Source: Bacillota bacterium | GTDB lineage: Bacteria > Bacillota > Clostridia > Acetivibrionales > DTU013 | DNA: 64,000 nucleotides | Assembly (NCBI GenBank): GCA_023418915.1 | Contig: JAEZYU010000098.1 | Coordinates: 1-64,000, forward strand | Direction: 5' to 3' | Shown: piece after piece, positions 22,971-32,123 of the stretch | Layout: each line of letters starts with the position of its first letter | Position numbering within the stretch: the first letter of the stretch is position 1 | The notes under the pieces: generated by a model | Database searches by the model: none | The model's input: only the letters and a program-made list of their open reading frames with translations | Told to the model about the DNA's origin: nothing | Position numbers and translations under genes: made by a program

Positions 22971-24185
22971 TCAGCTTCTGAACATCACCTTTTCCTTCTT
23001 GAAAAGCGATGCCGCAAACCAGAGAGTCAGAGCAACGAACATGACAGATGTCACAAGAGCCAAAATGAGATTTGCATAAATGATATTGCCTCCCAACAGC
23101 ATTTTGAATGCTGCAATAGTATTTAAAACGGGCAGTGTGAACAATACCGGTGACAGATCGCCGGGCTGCAGGAACATTGTCGCATAACCCGGAATCATAG
23201 CCGCAAGCATAAGGAAGGAGAGATATGTTTGTGCTTCCTTGTAAGATTTGGCGATCGTACTAAGAGCAATCTGAATACCTGAAAATGTCATGCCGAGCGA
23301 AATTGTGATCAGCAGCGCCAGCACAGCTGCGACAGGATCTACAGAAAACCCGTTGAGCTGCGGATCAAGGCCCATTGTAAGTGAACTAGGATTGGCAAGA
23401 TATCCAAATATCAGTCCTGCAAAAATCGCAATAACACTGACGAACGAAAACAGCGTAACAGCGAAGTATTTCCCCATCAACAGCGAGCCTCTGTCGGGCA
23501 TTGTGGTAAGCAGAGGTTCAAACGTACTATGCTCCTTCTCTCCGGCCACCAGATCAGTAGCCGCAGGAATGCCGCCAACAGCAACCAGCATTGATATCAG
23601 AAGAGGCAGCATCATCTCAAGCATCATATTGTTTCCCTGTTTATCAGTTGCCATATTGCTTCTTTCGATCTCGACCGGACGCAGAATATCCTTATCCAGT
23701 CCAAGAGCTGCTATTCTCTCGCTGACAACCTCCGCCCCAAACTCACTTATGGCTCCGGAAACAATATCAACAGCTGTGCTTGACTTTGTCCGGGATTCAT
23801 CATATTGAACAGTTATCTTGATTGGTATCCCATTCTTCAGCTTTTCAGCATACCCGCTCTCCAGATCAATAATACACCTGATCTCTTCATTCTCAAGAGC
23901 TTTGACAGGGTCTTCGGTCTCAACGAGCACCATATTCGGATTTTTACTCAGTATCCTGTCTTTTATGAGCTCTCTTGTTTCTGCAGTGTTTGATGACTGA
24001 GCGATAGCCACACTGACATTCTCATTAATATCTCTTTCAAACTTTTGAATACTTCCTCCCATAACTATATTGATCACCGGTATCAGCACCATTGGAAGCA
24101 ATATGCTCGTTATGAGAGTCCTTCTGTCACGTATTAGGTCCTTAACTTCCTTTTTGAAAACAATCATTGCATGCTTCAGTTTCAT
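22971..24185 (-). CDS. ABC transporter permease, NatB-like (ABC-2 family)
   Basis: 404 residues. An N-terminal membrane helix (LITSILLPMVLIPVINIVM) is followed by a large extracytoplasmic domain (about 45-180) and five or six C-terminal helices, the layout of NatB/ABC-2 export permeases. The segment AGEKEHSTFEPLLTTMPDRG is the coupling-helix motif typical of the family. Bacillus NatAB extrudes sodium; other members export drugs or peptides, so the substrate is open. The ATG overlaps the stop of the ATPase gene in ATGA, so both are translated together. Confidence 0.85.
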   Translation of the reverse strand: MKLKHAMIVFKKEVKDLIRDRRTLITSILLPMVLIPVINIVMGGSIQKFERDINENVSVAIAQSSNTAETRELIKDRILSKNPNMVLVETEDPVKALENEEIRCIIDLESGYAEKLKNGIPIKITVQYDESRTKSSTAVDIVSGAISEFGAEVVSERIAALGLDKDILRPVEIERSNMATDKQGNNMMLEMMLPLLISMLVAVGGIPAATDLVAGEKEHSTFEPLLTTMPDRGSLLMGKYFAVTLFSFVSVIAIFAGLIFGYLANPSSLTMGLDPQLNGFSVDPVAAVLALLITISLGMTFSGIQIALSTIAKSYKEAQTYLSFLMLAAMIPGYATMFLQPGDLSPVLFTLPVLNTIAAFKMLLGGNIIYANLILALVTSVMFVALTLWFAASLFKKEKVMFRS

Positions 24186-24904
24186 TTTGCACCCGCCAAT
24201 CTGATGAATATTTCTTCCAGATCATCATTCTCGTACTTCGCTTTGAGCTCGTTCACTGTACCGCATTCGACCAGCTTGCCTTTATGTATTAACCCTACAC
24301 GGTCACAGAGCTTTTCCACCTCGCCCATTGAATGGCTAGAAAATATGATTGTCTTTCCCTGTTCTTTACAGCCCAGAATGAATTCATGAACATCTCTCGC
24401 AGCTGTGACATCCAGTCCCGATGTCGGTTCATCAAAAAGCATTATATCGGGATCATGAACTATTGAACGTGCAAACGCCGCCTTCTGCTTCATTCCTTTG
24501 GAAAGCTTCGAGGCCCTTTTGTCCATAAAATCCTTCATTCCAAATGCCTGCGAAAGTTGAGAAGTACGTTCTTTGATCGCGGCTTTGCTCATTCCATTCA
24601 GTTCACCAAAATATTCAATGTTTTCTGCTGCTGTCAATCTGTCATAAAGCCCGGTCTCACCTCCAAAGAGGATCCCTATATGGGTCCTTACCATCTCTGG
24701 TTCCTTTTGAGTATCATAGCCTTTGAGTACTGCGTAACCGGAAGTAGGGCGCAGCATTGTCGAAAGCATCCTCAGCGTTGTCGTCTTCCCTGCTCCGTTT
24801 TCTCCCAGCAGGCCAAAAATTTCACCCTTACTGACTTTAAAGCTTATTCTGTCGACCGCTGTAAAATTTCCGAATTTTTTCTCGAGTTCCACAACTTCAA
24901 TCAT
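24182..24904 (-). CDS. ABC transporter ATP-binding protein, NatA-like
   Basis: 240 residues, a single ABC ATPase: Walker A GENGAGKTTT (about 35-44), Q-loop region, signature LSKGMKQK, Walker B IMLFDEPTSGLD and switch His in FSSHSMGEVEKLCD. It energises the NatB-like permease encoded directly downstream (4-bp overlap). The pair lies between ispD and the IspF-like gene, which are neighbours in many bacteria, so it may be an insertion into that locus. Confidence 0.92.
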   Translation of the reverse strand: MIEVVELEKKFGNFTAVDRISFKVSKGEIFGLLGENGAGKTTTLRMLSTMLRPTSGYAVLKGYDTQKEPEMVRTHIGILFGGETGLYDRLTAAENIEYFGELNGMSKAAIKERTSQLSQAFGMKDFMDKRASKLSKGMKQKAAFARSIVHDPDIMLFDEPTSGLDVTAARDVHEFILGCKEQGKTIIFSSHSMGEVEKLCDRVGLIHKGKLVECGTVNELKAKYENDDLEEIFIRLAGAK

Positions 24905-25073
24905 CTTTCATCCACATCCTCACTCAAGTTATGTATTACTGATCTGTGTATTTCAACCGCTATAGTAATATGAATTTTTCCATCTCCGCTCAAAACGGAA
25001 TTTTGGTTGTAAAAAGCTTCTTTGCACCTTGAACGTTTCAATAGAGTTCTAGTGCATTAAGTTTTTATTGTTC

Positions 25074-25811
25074 CTAGATCTCCTTGCCCTTCAGACTGCA
25101 TATAGCTTCAGCAAAAACCAGGTCCTCCGTGGTTGTTATCTTTATATTGTAATATCCGCCCATAACAATCTTAACTCTGTGCCCTGCTCTTTCCGCAAGC
25201 ATTGCGTCATCTGTGCCCATATAGCTGTCAGCTTCTGCTTTCCTGTGCGCATCAATGATCAAACCGTATTCAAACGCCTGAGGTGTCTGTATCTGCCACA
25301 ACCCGTTCCTGTCTATGGTTCTGCCCACAAAACCATCCTGATCCGCCAGCTTGACAGTATCCTTTACCGGTACCGCTACGCAGGCAGCGCCATATGAGTC
25401 CGCTGCATCGATACATGATATTATACTTTCATTGTTGAAAAATGGTCTGGCACCATCATGTATCAGCACGATATTACTGTCAGGCGAAACCTCATTCAAG
25501 CCGTTGTAAACAGACCTCTGCCGGCTGTCACCACCGGCTGTGACTTTTCTGATTTTTCTGAATCCAAACCTATCAATTATATTTTTTTTGCAATAGTCTA
25601 TTTCGTCCTTATTTGCAACAACTACTATTTCATCTATCAGGCTGCACTCCTCGAATTTCCGCAATGTCAGTGCCAACACCGGAATCCCCTGCACCTCAAT
25701 GTACTGCTTATTGACATCCATCCTCATCCGCGTTCCTTTGCCTGCAGCGGCAATCACAGCGCTTGCATGTCTGGCACCGCAGCCTTTGCCCCCTTTTTGA
25801 CTCTTGTCCAT
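25074..25811 (-). CDS. ispD: 2-C-methyl-D-erythritol 4-phosphate cytidylyltransferase
   Basis: 245 residues; transfers CMP to methylerythritol phosphate in the non-mevalonate isoprenoid pathway. Signatures: AVIAAAGKGTRMRMDVNKQY (nucleotide-binding loop), ECSLIDEIVVVA, GGDSRQRSVYNGL, LIHDGARPF, AVPVKDTVK, LWQIQTPQAF and the C-terminal KITTTEDLVFAEAI. A basic N-terminal extension of about 14 residues precedes the fold. GGAG lies 8 nt before the ATG. The PIN/TRAM gene upstream ends in its own terminator, so readthrough or a separate promoter is needed. Confidence 0.95.
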   Translation of the reverse strand: MDKSQKGGKGCGARHASAVIAAAGKGTRMRMDVNKQYIEVQGIPVLALTLRKFEECSLIDEIVVVANKDEIDYCKKNIIDRFGFRKIRKVTAGGDSRQRSVYNGLNEVSPDSNIVLIHDGARPFFNNESIISCIDAADSYGAACVAVPVKDTVKLADQDGFVGRTIDRNGLWQIQTPQAFEYGLIIDAHRKAEADSYMGTDDAMLAERAGHRVKIVMGGYYNIKITTTEDLVFAEAICSLKGKEI

Positions 25812-25903
25812 ATATTTACCACTCCTGTCCTATACTGTATCTGGATCGGGCGATATCTTTAGCTGGTATTGGAATAATGCTATTTGCTATTTTATCAAAT
25901 CCA

Positions 25904-25932
25904 CCGCACAAAAAAACGGGCATTTTGCCCGT
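25904..25932 (-). terminator. Terminator of the PIN/TRAM gene
   Basis: On the minus strand ACGGGCA-aaa-TGCCCGT is followed by a run of T (complement of 25909-25916). It lies 64 bp beyond the stop of the PIN/TRAM gene. Confidence 0.8.
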
Positions 25933-25995
25933 GTCCTGTATAAATAAAAATTTATCCGGAGAGCATAGTTTGAAAGAAAATCTGCTGCCTCAAAC

Positions 25996-27075
25996 CTAGA
26001 CCCCTCTTTCAACGAAATATTTCGGCTTTGCAAATATCATACGGCCTGCGGCAGTCTGCAGAATGCTTGTGACTGTTACATTGAGGCTTTCGCCGATATG
26101 CCTTCGGCCGCCGTCTATCACTATCATTGTACCATCGTCAAGATATGCAACGCCCTGCCCGTTTTCCTTGCCATCCTTTATGACCTGGACCACCATTTCT
26201 TCACCTGGCAATGCTATTGGTTTAAGAGCGTTTGCCAGCTCATTTATATTTAATACCGATACACCCTGGAAATTGGCTACCTTGTTCAGGTTGAAATCGA
26301 TGGTCAGCACTTTGCCGCCGAGCTTCTGTGCCATTCTCAGAAGCGCTCCGTCCACTTCCGCATCCGACTTTACTTCCGCATCCTCGATACGCATCGGAAA
26401 ATCAAGATCCTTCTGTATCATATTCAAAACATCAAGGCCGCGCCTTCCCCTATTTCGTTTTAGTGGATCCTGTGAGTCTGCAATATGTCTCAGTTCATCG
26501 AGTACAAAGCTGGGAACTATCAATTCGCCTTCAATAAAACCACTCCTACAGATATCAATGATACGGCCGTCGATGATTACGCTGGTATCAAGTATTTTGG
26601 AATCCGTCCTCCCTTTAGATACACTAGTGCCGTAAGGTGATTTTCGCCTAACGCTGTCGAAAAAGTACTCATTCTTTTTTCCGGCTGCAATTGCAATACC
26701 CAGGCAGCTAAACAAAATATTTGCCATTATCGATATGGGAGTCCCAATTAATTGTATATCTTTAATAGGAATAGTGACAAGATTGGCTATAACAAGCCCA
26801 ACAATCAGCCCAATGGAGCTGACCACCAGTTCATAAAGCGTTAGCTTCTGCATGAATGCTTCCAGCTTGTCGAGCGCTTCCATGACTATTTCGATCAGCT
26901 TATTGCTGGTCGTATAAAATATGAACGCAAGAGTTAGCGCCACCACGATGTAGACCAGTGTCTTCAGCTCCGGTGTAATCGCTGTCAGTTGATATATGAA
27001 AAAAGTCCTGGTCAATGTAATGCCTGTGACACACCCAACAGTAGCAAAAGAGAATTTAATAATATTATTCAGCAC
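25996..27075 (-). CDS. PIN/TRAM-domain membrane protein (YacL family)
   Basis: 359 residues. Four N-terminal membrane helices (about 5-150) are followed by a PIN nuclease domain (about 160-285; ILDTSVIIDGRIIDICRSGF, ELRHIADSQDPLKRNRGRRG, KVLTIDFNLNKVA) and a TRAM RNA-binding domain (about 295-355; EEMVVQVIKDGKENGQGVAY). The acidic PIN residues are present, so nuclease activity is possible. YacL proteins are widespread in Firmicutes next to ispD and carD-like genes, as here; their substrate is unknown. Confidence 0.9.
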   Translation of the reverse strand: MLNNIIKFSFATVGCVTGITLTRTFFIYQLTAITPELKTLVYIVVALTLAFIFYTTSNKLIEIVMEALDKLEAFMQKLTLYELVVSSIGLIVGLVIANLVTIPIKDIQLIGTPISIMANILFSCLGIAIAAGKKNEYFFDSVRRKSPYGTSVSKGRTDSKILDTSVIIDGRIIDICRSGFIEGELIVPSFVLDELRHIADSQDPLKRNRGRRGLDVLNMIQKDLDFPMRIEDAEVKSDAEVDGALLRMAQKLGGKVLTIDFNLNKVANFQGVSVLNINELANALKPIALPGEEMVVQVIKDGKENGQGVAYLDDGTMIVIDGGRRHIGESLNVTVTSILQTAAGRMIFAKPKYFVERGV

Positions 27076-27160
27076 ATTATCTAACTCCCTTATAAAAACA
27101 TTTTCTGCGAATATTCCAAGTTATTCACTGCCTGGCCCGTTTTTGAATAGTTGTTTGATA

Positions 27161-27640
27161 CTAAACCTTAAGGAATCCATCGATTGTCGATTCTATTTCC
27201 ATCTGCTCCAAATCTTCCGCCAGTATGAGTTCACTCACAAGTATCTGCTTTGCGCTGTTGAGCATCTTTTTCTCGCCGGTCGATAGCCCCTTCTCCCTGT
27301 CCCTCTTCATAAGAATCCTCACAACATCCGCAACTTCATATATGTTCCCGCTCTTTATCTTGGACATATTCTCGCGGTATCGCTTGTTCCAATTATTAGT
27401 GACATTTATTTCCTGATCCTGCAAAATTTCATACACCTTGTCCACATCGTTACTGCATATTACCTCTCTTATGCCGATGCCTTCCACGTTCTGTATCGGT
27501 ATCATTACCTTCATGTCGCCCAACGGCATCCTCAGGACATAATAGTTCTGTTTGCAGCCGAGTATCTCTCTTTCCTCTATGGACTCGATAACTCCTGCTC
27601 CATGCATAGGATAAACAACCTTATCACCAACACTATACAT
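27161..27640 (-). CDS. CarD-family transcriptional regulator
   Basis: 159 residues from the ATG at 27640 with a perfect GGAGG site; the frame is open further upstream but without signals. The N-terminal CarD/TRCF RNA-polymerase-interaction domain (about 1-60: MYSVGDKVVYPMHGAGVIES, YYVLRMPLGDMKVMIPI) precedes a helical DNA-binding domain (NKRYRENMSKIKSGNIYEVA, KGLSTGEKKMLNSAKQIL). CarD stabilises open promoter complexes, notably at rRNA promoters. It has its own consensus promoter and lies 85 bp upstream of the PIN/TRAM gene in the same direction. Confidence 0.93.
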   Translation of the reverse strand: MYSVGDKVVYPMHGAGVIESIEEREILGCKQNYYVLRMPLGDMKVMIPIQNVEGIGIREVICSNDVDKVYEILQDQEINVTNNWNKRYRENMSKIKSGNIYEVADVVRILMKRDREKGLSTGEKKMLNSAKQILVSELILAEDLEQMEIESTIDGFLKV

Positions 27641-27823
27641 AACAAATCCTCCAAATGAAATAAAAAATATCACCTTCATCTGTGATTTGTCTTTTGTTGG
27701 ATCGTTCGGCGAACATAAAGTTTCAGCTTTTTCGTCAGAAACGATAATGAATAAAATTTTTGTCACTTCCAAATAGTTGCTGTAAAGGAAGCTTTTGATA
27801 TGTGGTATTGACCCACAACTTAA

Positions 27824-27852
27824 AGTATACTACAATTGCGAATTAATGTCAA
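27824..27852 (-). promoter_or_regulatory. SigA promoter of the carD-like gene
   Basis: TTGACA (27852-27847), 17 bp, TATACT (27829-27824) on the minus strand. The 5' leader to the ATG is about 180 nt; no riboswitch is recognised in it. Confidence 0.8.
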
Positions 27853-27957
27853 AGCAAACGTTCTGCAGCGGTATAACAGCGCTATATTCCCGTATTTCAA
27901 CAGCGAAATTCGCCGGGAAAAGTGTAACTAAACAAACGCAAGTAAATAATAACGGCA

Positions 27958-27987
27958 TTGACAAGAAGTTGTCCAAACTACTATAAT
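27958..27987 (+). promoter_or_regulatory. SigA promoter of the conserved unknown gene at 28.1 kb
   Basis: TTGACA (27958-27963), 18-bp spacer, TATAAT (27982-27987) on the plus strand, divergent from the carD promoter. Together they explain the 478-bp gap 27641-28118. Confidence 0.8.
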
Positions 27988-28118
27988 TATATCATGTTGA
28001 TACATTTTTAATTATTAGATTCCAATATATAGTGTACAGCAGTGCATGAATACTTCCTGTTTATGTATATAAATGTCGCTATATAAGGGGAAATGAGCGC
28101 ATCAGGAGAGTGAACACA

Positions 28119-28514
28119 ATGAAGGATATGCTGATCGGTGATTTTCAGTACACGGTGCAGGAGTTGCTTTTCAGAAACAAAAGCATAATCGATTCAATTA
28201 CAAAATATCAGGACTCCAATGCCAGAGTCAACCGTTCAATAGTCAAGGCAGTCACCCAATGCGGATGCATCAGGATAAACGCTAAAAAGCAGGAAATGCC
28301 TGAAGACACCAGTCTTGAAGAAATCCGCAAGATGATGGACACACATGTCGAAGGAAAACTGTGTGAAAACTGCAGAGATCAGATTGAAAAGGAACTGGGT
28401 AAAAACCTATACTACATTGCATCGTTATGCAACACTTTGGATCTGAACCTGTACGATATTATCATTAAGGAACAGGACAGAGTTAAAATGCTTGGGCAAT
28501 TCAATCTGGAGTGA
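28119..28514 (+). CDS. Conserved clostridial protein with CxC and CxxC, unknown
   Basis: 131 residues from ATG 28119 (AGGAGAG 8 nt upstream; a GTG at 28110 lies on that site). Helical, cytoplasmic, with cysteine pairs QCGCIRIN and KLCENCRDQ and a C-terminal CNTLDLNLYDIIIKEQ segment. The cysteines could bind a metal or act in redox chemistry. I have an impression of a conserved protein at this place between carD and radA in related clostridia, but cannot name a family. Own promoter and terminator bracket the gene. Confidence 0.75.
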   Translation: MKDMLIGDFQYTVQELLFRNKSIIDSITKYQDSNARVNRSIVKAVTQCGCIRINAKKQEMPEDTSLEEIRKMMDTHVEGKLCENCRDQIEKELGKNLYYIASLCNTLDLNLYDIIIKEQDRVKMLGQFNLE

Positions 28515-28597
28515 ATCTGATCAAGCCTTGAAGACAGGATTGCAGGTACAGGTCACTAGTACTGTTTTCAAGCCATACAACAATACAGTCCGTACTG

Positions 28598-28627
28598 AAA
28601 CCGTTCGCTGGAACGGTTTTATTTTTT
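28598..28627 (+). terminator. Terminator of the conserved unknown gene
   Basis: AAACCGTTC-gctg-GAACGGTTT (28598-28619) followed by TATTTTTT; adjacent to the radA stop codon on the other strand. Confidence 0.85.
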
Positions 28628-28628
28628 A

Positions 28629-29999
28629 CTATTGACTGTCAAATATGGTGCCAAGCGCATCTTGTATATTTCTTGCAGGTGCGATCCTAAACCCGTTATC
28701 CACCTTTATCTGAGAGGCAAGCTTCATATTCCCGTCGGGTATAATTATGCTCCTGAAACCAAGCCTCATAGCCTCGGATATCCTCTTTTCTATCTGACCG
28801 ACTGCTCGGACTTCACCTGTCAGCCCAATTTCCCCAACAAGCACACATCGGTCATCCACAGGGATATTCCTGAAGCTGGAAGCCACAGCAGCTGCGATCC
28901 CGAGATCACACGCCGGTTCATCGAGCCTGATGCCTCCAACAACATTAACATAGGCGTCATAGTTATAGAGCTGCAGTCCTACCCGCTTTTCGAGCACAGC
29001 CATCAGCATTGTCAGCCTGTTATAATCCAGACCTGTTGCCATCCTTCTGGGAACACCGAAATTAGTGGCACAGACGAGCGACTGGATCTCTATGAGCATT
29101 GGCCTTGTGCCCTCAAGGCTCGAAACCACAACAGAGCCAGGTACATTGCCCGGTCTACCGGACAGCAGGATTTCAGAGGGGTTGGATATTTCCGCAAGCC
29201 CTGTGTCTCTCATGTCAAACACGCCTATTTCATTAGTAGAACCAAATCTATTTTTTACTGTGCGCAATATCCTATAGCTTAAATGCCTGTCACCTTCAAA
29301 GTACAATACTGTGTCCACCATGTGTTCAAGCACTCTTGGCCCCGCAATTGCACCCTCCTTCGTAACATGTCCGACGATGATGACAGTAATACCGCTGCTC
29401 TTCGCCAGCTTCATCAATGCGGCAGTTACCTCTCTGACCTGACTCACACTGCCTGGTGCAGAAGTGATCGTGTCAGTATACATGGTTTGGATGGAATCTA
29501 CTATGATCAGACCTGGTTTTTCGGTTGCGGTCAGTGCTGATATTGTCTCATAGCAGGAAGTTGATACGATAAAAAGATCCCGCCTCTTCACGCCAAGTCT
29601 GTCCGCTCTTAATTTGATCTGCCCGACAGATTCCTCACCGGAAATGTATAAAATCTTTGAGTCCATTTTCAATGTATCACATATCTGAAGCAGCAGAGTA
29701 GACTTGCCTATTCCGGGATCACCTCCGACCAGAATCAGCGAGCCTTTGACTACACCGCCGCCCAGGACCCGGTCAAGCTCCATCATCCCGGTAAGACTGC
29801 GTTCCTCGCCATTCGCCTTTATCTCCTCCAGACTCACAGGCTTTGACTGGGCTGCCTGACCTGCCACCCCAGCTATATTCTTTTCTGGATGTTCTTCAAC
29901 AAAAGTATTCCATTGCATGCAGGCAGGACACTTGCCAAGCCACCCCGGTGACTCATAGCCGCATTCCTGACATATAAAAACGGTCTTTCTTTTCGCCAT
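28629..29999 (-). CDS. radA: DNA repair protein RadA (Sms)
   Basis: 456 residues. Zinc finger Cys10, Cys13, Cys24, Cys27 (CQECGYES ... CPACMQW), RecA-like core with Walker A VGGDPGIGKST (about 91-101) and the RadA-specific KNRFG motif, then a Lon-protease-like C-terminal domain (DEPACDLGIAAAVASS, GEIGLTGEVRAV). RadA drives branch migration during recombinational repair. In many clostridia disA follows radA; here a separate gene set lies on either side and disA is not in the window. No clear ribosome binding site other than a weak GAGGTCGACG before the ATG. Confidence 0.96.
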   Translation of the reverse strand: MAKRKTVFICQECGYESPGWLGKCPACMQWNTFVEEHPEKNIAGVAGQAAQSKPVSLEEIKANGEERSLTGMMELDRVLGGGVVKGSLILVGGDPGIGKSTLLLQICDTLKMDSKILYISGEESVGQIKLRADRLGVKRRDLFIVSTSCYETISALTATEKPGLIIVDSIQTMYTDTITSAPGSVSQVREVTAALMKLAKSSGITVIIVGHVTKEGAIAGPRVLEHMVDTVLYFEGDRHLSYRILRTVKNRFGSTNEIGVFDMRDTGLAEISNPSEILLSGRPGNVPGSVVVSSLEGTRPMLIEIQSLVCATNFGVPRRMATGLDYNRLTMLMAVLEKRVGLQLYNYDAYVNVVGGIRLDEPACDLGIAAAVASSFRNIPVDDRCVLVGEIGLTGEVRAVGQIEKRISEAMRLGFRSIIIPDGNMKLASQIKVDNGFRIAPARNIQDALGTIFDSQ

Positions 30000-30040
30000 A
30001 ACTTCGTCGACCTCCCGGCACTGCTGATTATGCTGTCTAT

Positions 30041-31984
30041 CTATAACTGCCGCAATTCTCCCGCCTCAAGTAATTTGTCCAGAACCAGTACAAACATCGC
30101 ATGAGACCATGTAAGCGGTATTACCCATGCAGGTCTGCCTGTCAGTTTATCTATCTGCTCAGGCAGCAACCCCTGTTCTGTGGTTCCTCTGACAGCCCAC
30201 CAGAAATACTTTCTTGCTTGATCAAAATTATTCTTTTCTATATTATACAAGGCCGCCCACAAGGTTGTCAGTATCCATGGATTTCCTCCGATATAGTTGT
30301 CATATTCATACCGCATCAATCCCCCTGTACCTGCGACCCCAAGCTGTCTCTCAACGATTTCCGCTGTGGACGACATATGCTCATCATCTGCCGAGTATAA
30401 ACCAAACGGTATACATAAACCCAGCAGACTGATATCCAGCGTCCCATCCAACATCGTAAAATCCCTTGTTATACTCAAATTGTTCAATTTGAGCCAAACC
30501 TTCTGATCAGTATGTTCTTCTCCCCAGCCGTTCATTTTTACACATATGCTTCTTACGAACCTGTTCCATTCCGGCTTCCAAAAGTTTCTAAAAATCGCCG
30601 TCCGGAGCTCTTTTGCATGGTCACGCCACCGCAGGGACAGCTCATGCTGTCCGCCGATAATATCGGCGATCTGAGCTCCTGCTTCAATACCTGCACATAC
30701 AGCAGCGCTTGAATAAGCATGCTCGCCGAGCCTTTCCTCCCACAGATCGAAGCTCAGCCATGGAAGACCGGTCTGTGCGTCTTTGTACTTCAATAGAAAT
30801 TCAACGCCTTTTTTTACACAAGGCCAGAGTTTTATGAGAAAATCCTTGCTGCCGGTAGCTTTATAATGCTCAAGGATCCCCCATATGACCGAGCCTCCCT
30901 CGTCGATCTGCAATCCCCAGGAAGGTGCAAGGTTTCCATCCATATAGAATCGCTGCTGCCAGCTGCCGTCATCATCCTGTACACCGGCAGCCCAGTAGTA
31001 AAAGCACTCAGCATCATTTGACAGACCGCATTTGTCCAGTGCAGACGTAATGAAGGCAGCATCGCGGCCCCAGCAAAATGCATACCTGCCACACCTTGTG
31101 AATTGTTCATCCACCTCGGGTGCAGCCAGGAGCGCACCAGTCCTCCTGTTTGTCATCATGGCAAACACCAGCACAGACCTTTTATAAAGCCGATCGACCT
31201 CGGGATATCCTGTATCGATCGGCCTTGCCTTATTCAGAAAGTCACGCCAGAACAGCGCCGTATCATCCAAGGCTTTCCACGAATCGCTGTGCTTGACCCT
31301 TCTGAGCAGTTTTTTCAGTGATTTCAGTTCCTTTGAAAAACAGATGTTCAGAGCGAATCTCAGTATGCCTCCGCTTCCTGTAGAGACGCATTCCCACAGC
31401 ATACTGCCGTCCTTCATCATCCCAATTATGTCATTGCCATACAGCTGACCGCGTTCTGCATTTTCCTGAGCGCTGGAGCCCAGTTGATACTGCATTGCGG
31501 GCACAGCCGATATGATTCCGTAATAATAGCCATGCCTGTAATGGATCAATGCTGACTGATCAATGTCAAATGCAACTCCTGCGGTATCAGACACAGATGA
31601 GACAGTCGACGAATATATCACAAAGCCCAGATCCAGCTGATACTCACAATTGTTTTCGACTTCATAGCAACGGTTGAATACATCATTGTCAGGTAGTGCA
31701 AAATCATATTGCCGAACTTTAACGGGGTGTTTTTCATGTGTAAACTCAGTTACTGCAATGTTTGTGTCCTCGATATAGTACTGTCTTGCCTGCCAGTCAG
31801 ACGAATGGAGCCATGAAGCGCCAAACCAGAGACCAGGGCATATGATACCGGTTATAAGTCGATCGATATGCTGCGGATAGTCTATATCAGGCCAGAAGAT
31901 CCTGGTCACTTCGCCTCTGCTGTCAATACAGGCAAGCATACCGGAATTTCCCGTAACCAAATTATTGAAGTATGACTTTACCAT
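30041..31984 (-). CDS. Glycoside hydrolase family 15 enzyme (glucoamylase/glucodextranase-like)
   Basis: 647 residues from ATG 31984 (AGGAGAG just upstream). No signal peptide, so cytoplasmic. N-terminal beta-sandwich (about 1-250: GNSGMLACIDSRGEVTRIFW, FWPDIDYPQHIDR) and a C-terminal (alpha/alpha)6 barrel with GRYAFCWGRDAAFI, DDDGSWQQRFYMDG, LQIDEGGSVIWG, LWEERLGEHAYSSA and GLLPEQIDKLTG. The Glu residues in LWEERLGEH and LLPEQ are the expected catalytic acid and base. Such enzymes release glucose from alpha-glucans, or trehalose and related oligosaccharides. The gene is divergent from a GT2 gene, with 139 bp between them. Confidence 0.9.
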   Translation of the reverse strand: MVKSYFNNLVTGNSGMLACIDSRGEVTRIFWPDIDYPQHIDRLITGIICPGLWFGASWLHSSDWQARQYYIEDTNIAVTEFTHEKHPVKVRQYDFALPDNDVFNRCYEVENNCEYQLDLGFVIYSSTVSSVSDTAGVAFDIDQSALIHYRHGYYYGIISAVPAMQYQLGSSAQENAERGQLYGNDIIGMMKDGSMLWECVSTGSGGILRFALNICFSKELKSLKKLLRRVKHSDSWKALDDTALFWRDFLNKARPIDTGYPEVDRLYKRSVLVFAMMTNRRTGALLAAPEVDEQFTRCGRYAFCWGRDAAFITSALDKCGLSNDAECFYYWAAGVQDDDGSWQQRFYMDGNLAPSWGLQIDEGGSVIWGILEHYKATGSKDFLIKLWPCVKKGVEFLLKYKDAQTGLPWLSFDLWEERLGEHAYSSAAVCAGIEAGAQIADIIGGQHELSLRWRDHAKELRTAIFRNFWKPEWNRFVRSICVKMNGWGEEHTDQKVWLKLNNLSITRDFTMLDGTLDISLLGLCIPFGLYSADDEHMSSTAEIVERQLGVAGTGGLMRYEYDNYIGGNPWILTTLWAALYNIEKNNFDQARKYFWWAVRGTTEQGLLPEQIDKLTGRPAWVIPLTWSHAMFVLVLDKLLEAGELRQL

Positions 31985-32123
31985 TTTATCTCTCCTCGCA
32001 CATATAACACATTTTATCATAACGGATCAAACAGCGGCAAATACTATCCGTTTGATGCAAGGAAATAAATATTTTAGTACGAAAGGTACAAAATAATATA
32101 AACCGCAGTGATGGAGGTTCTTC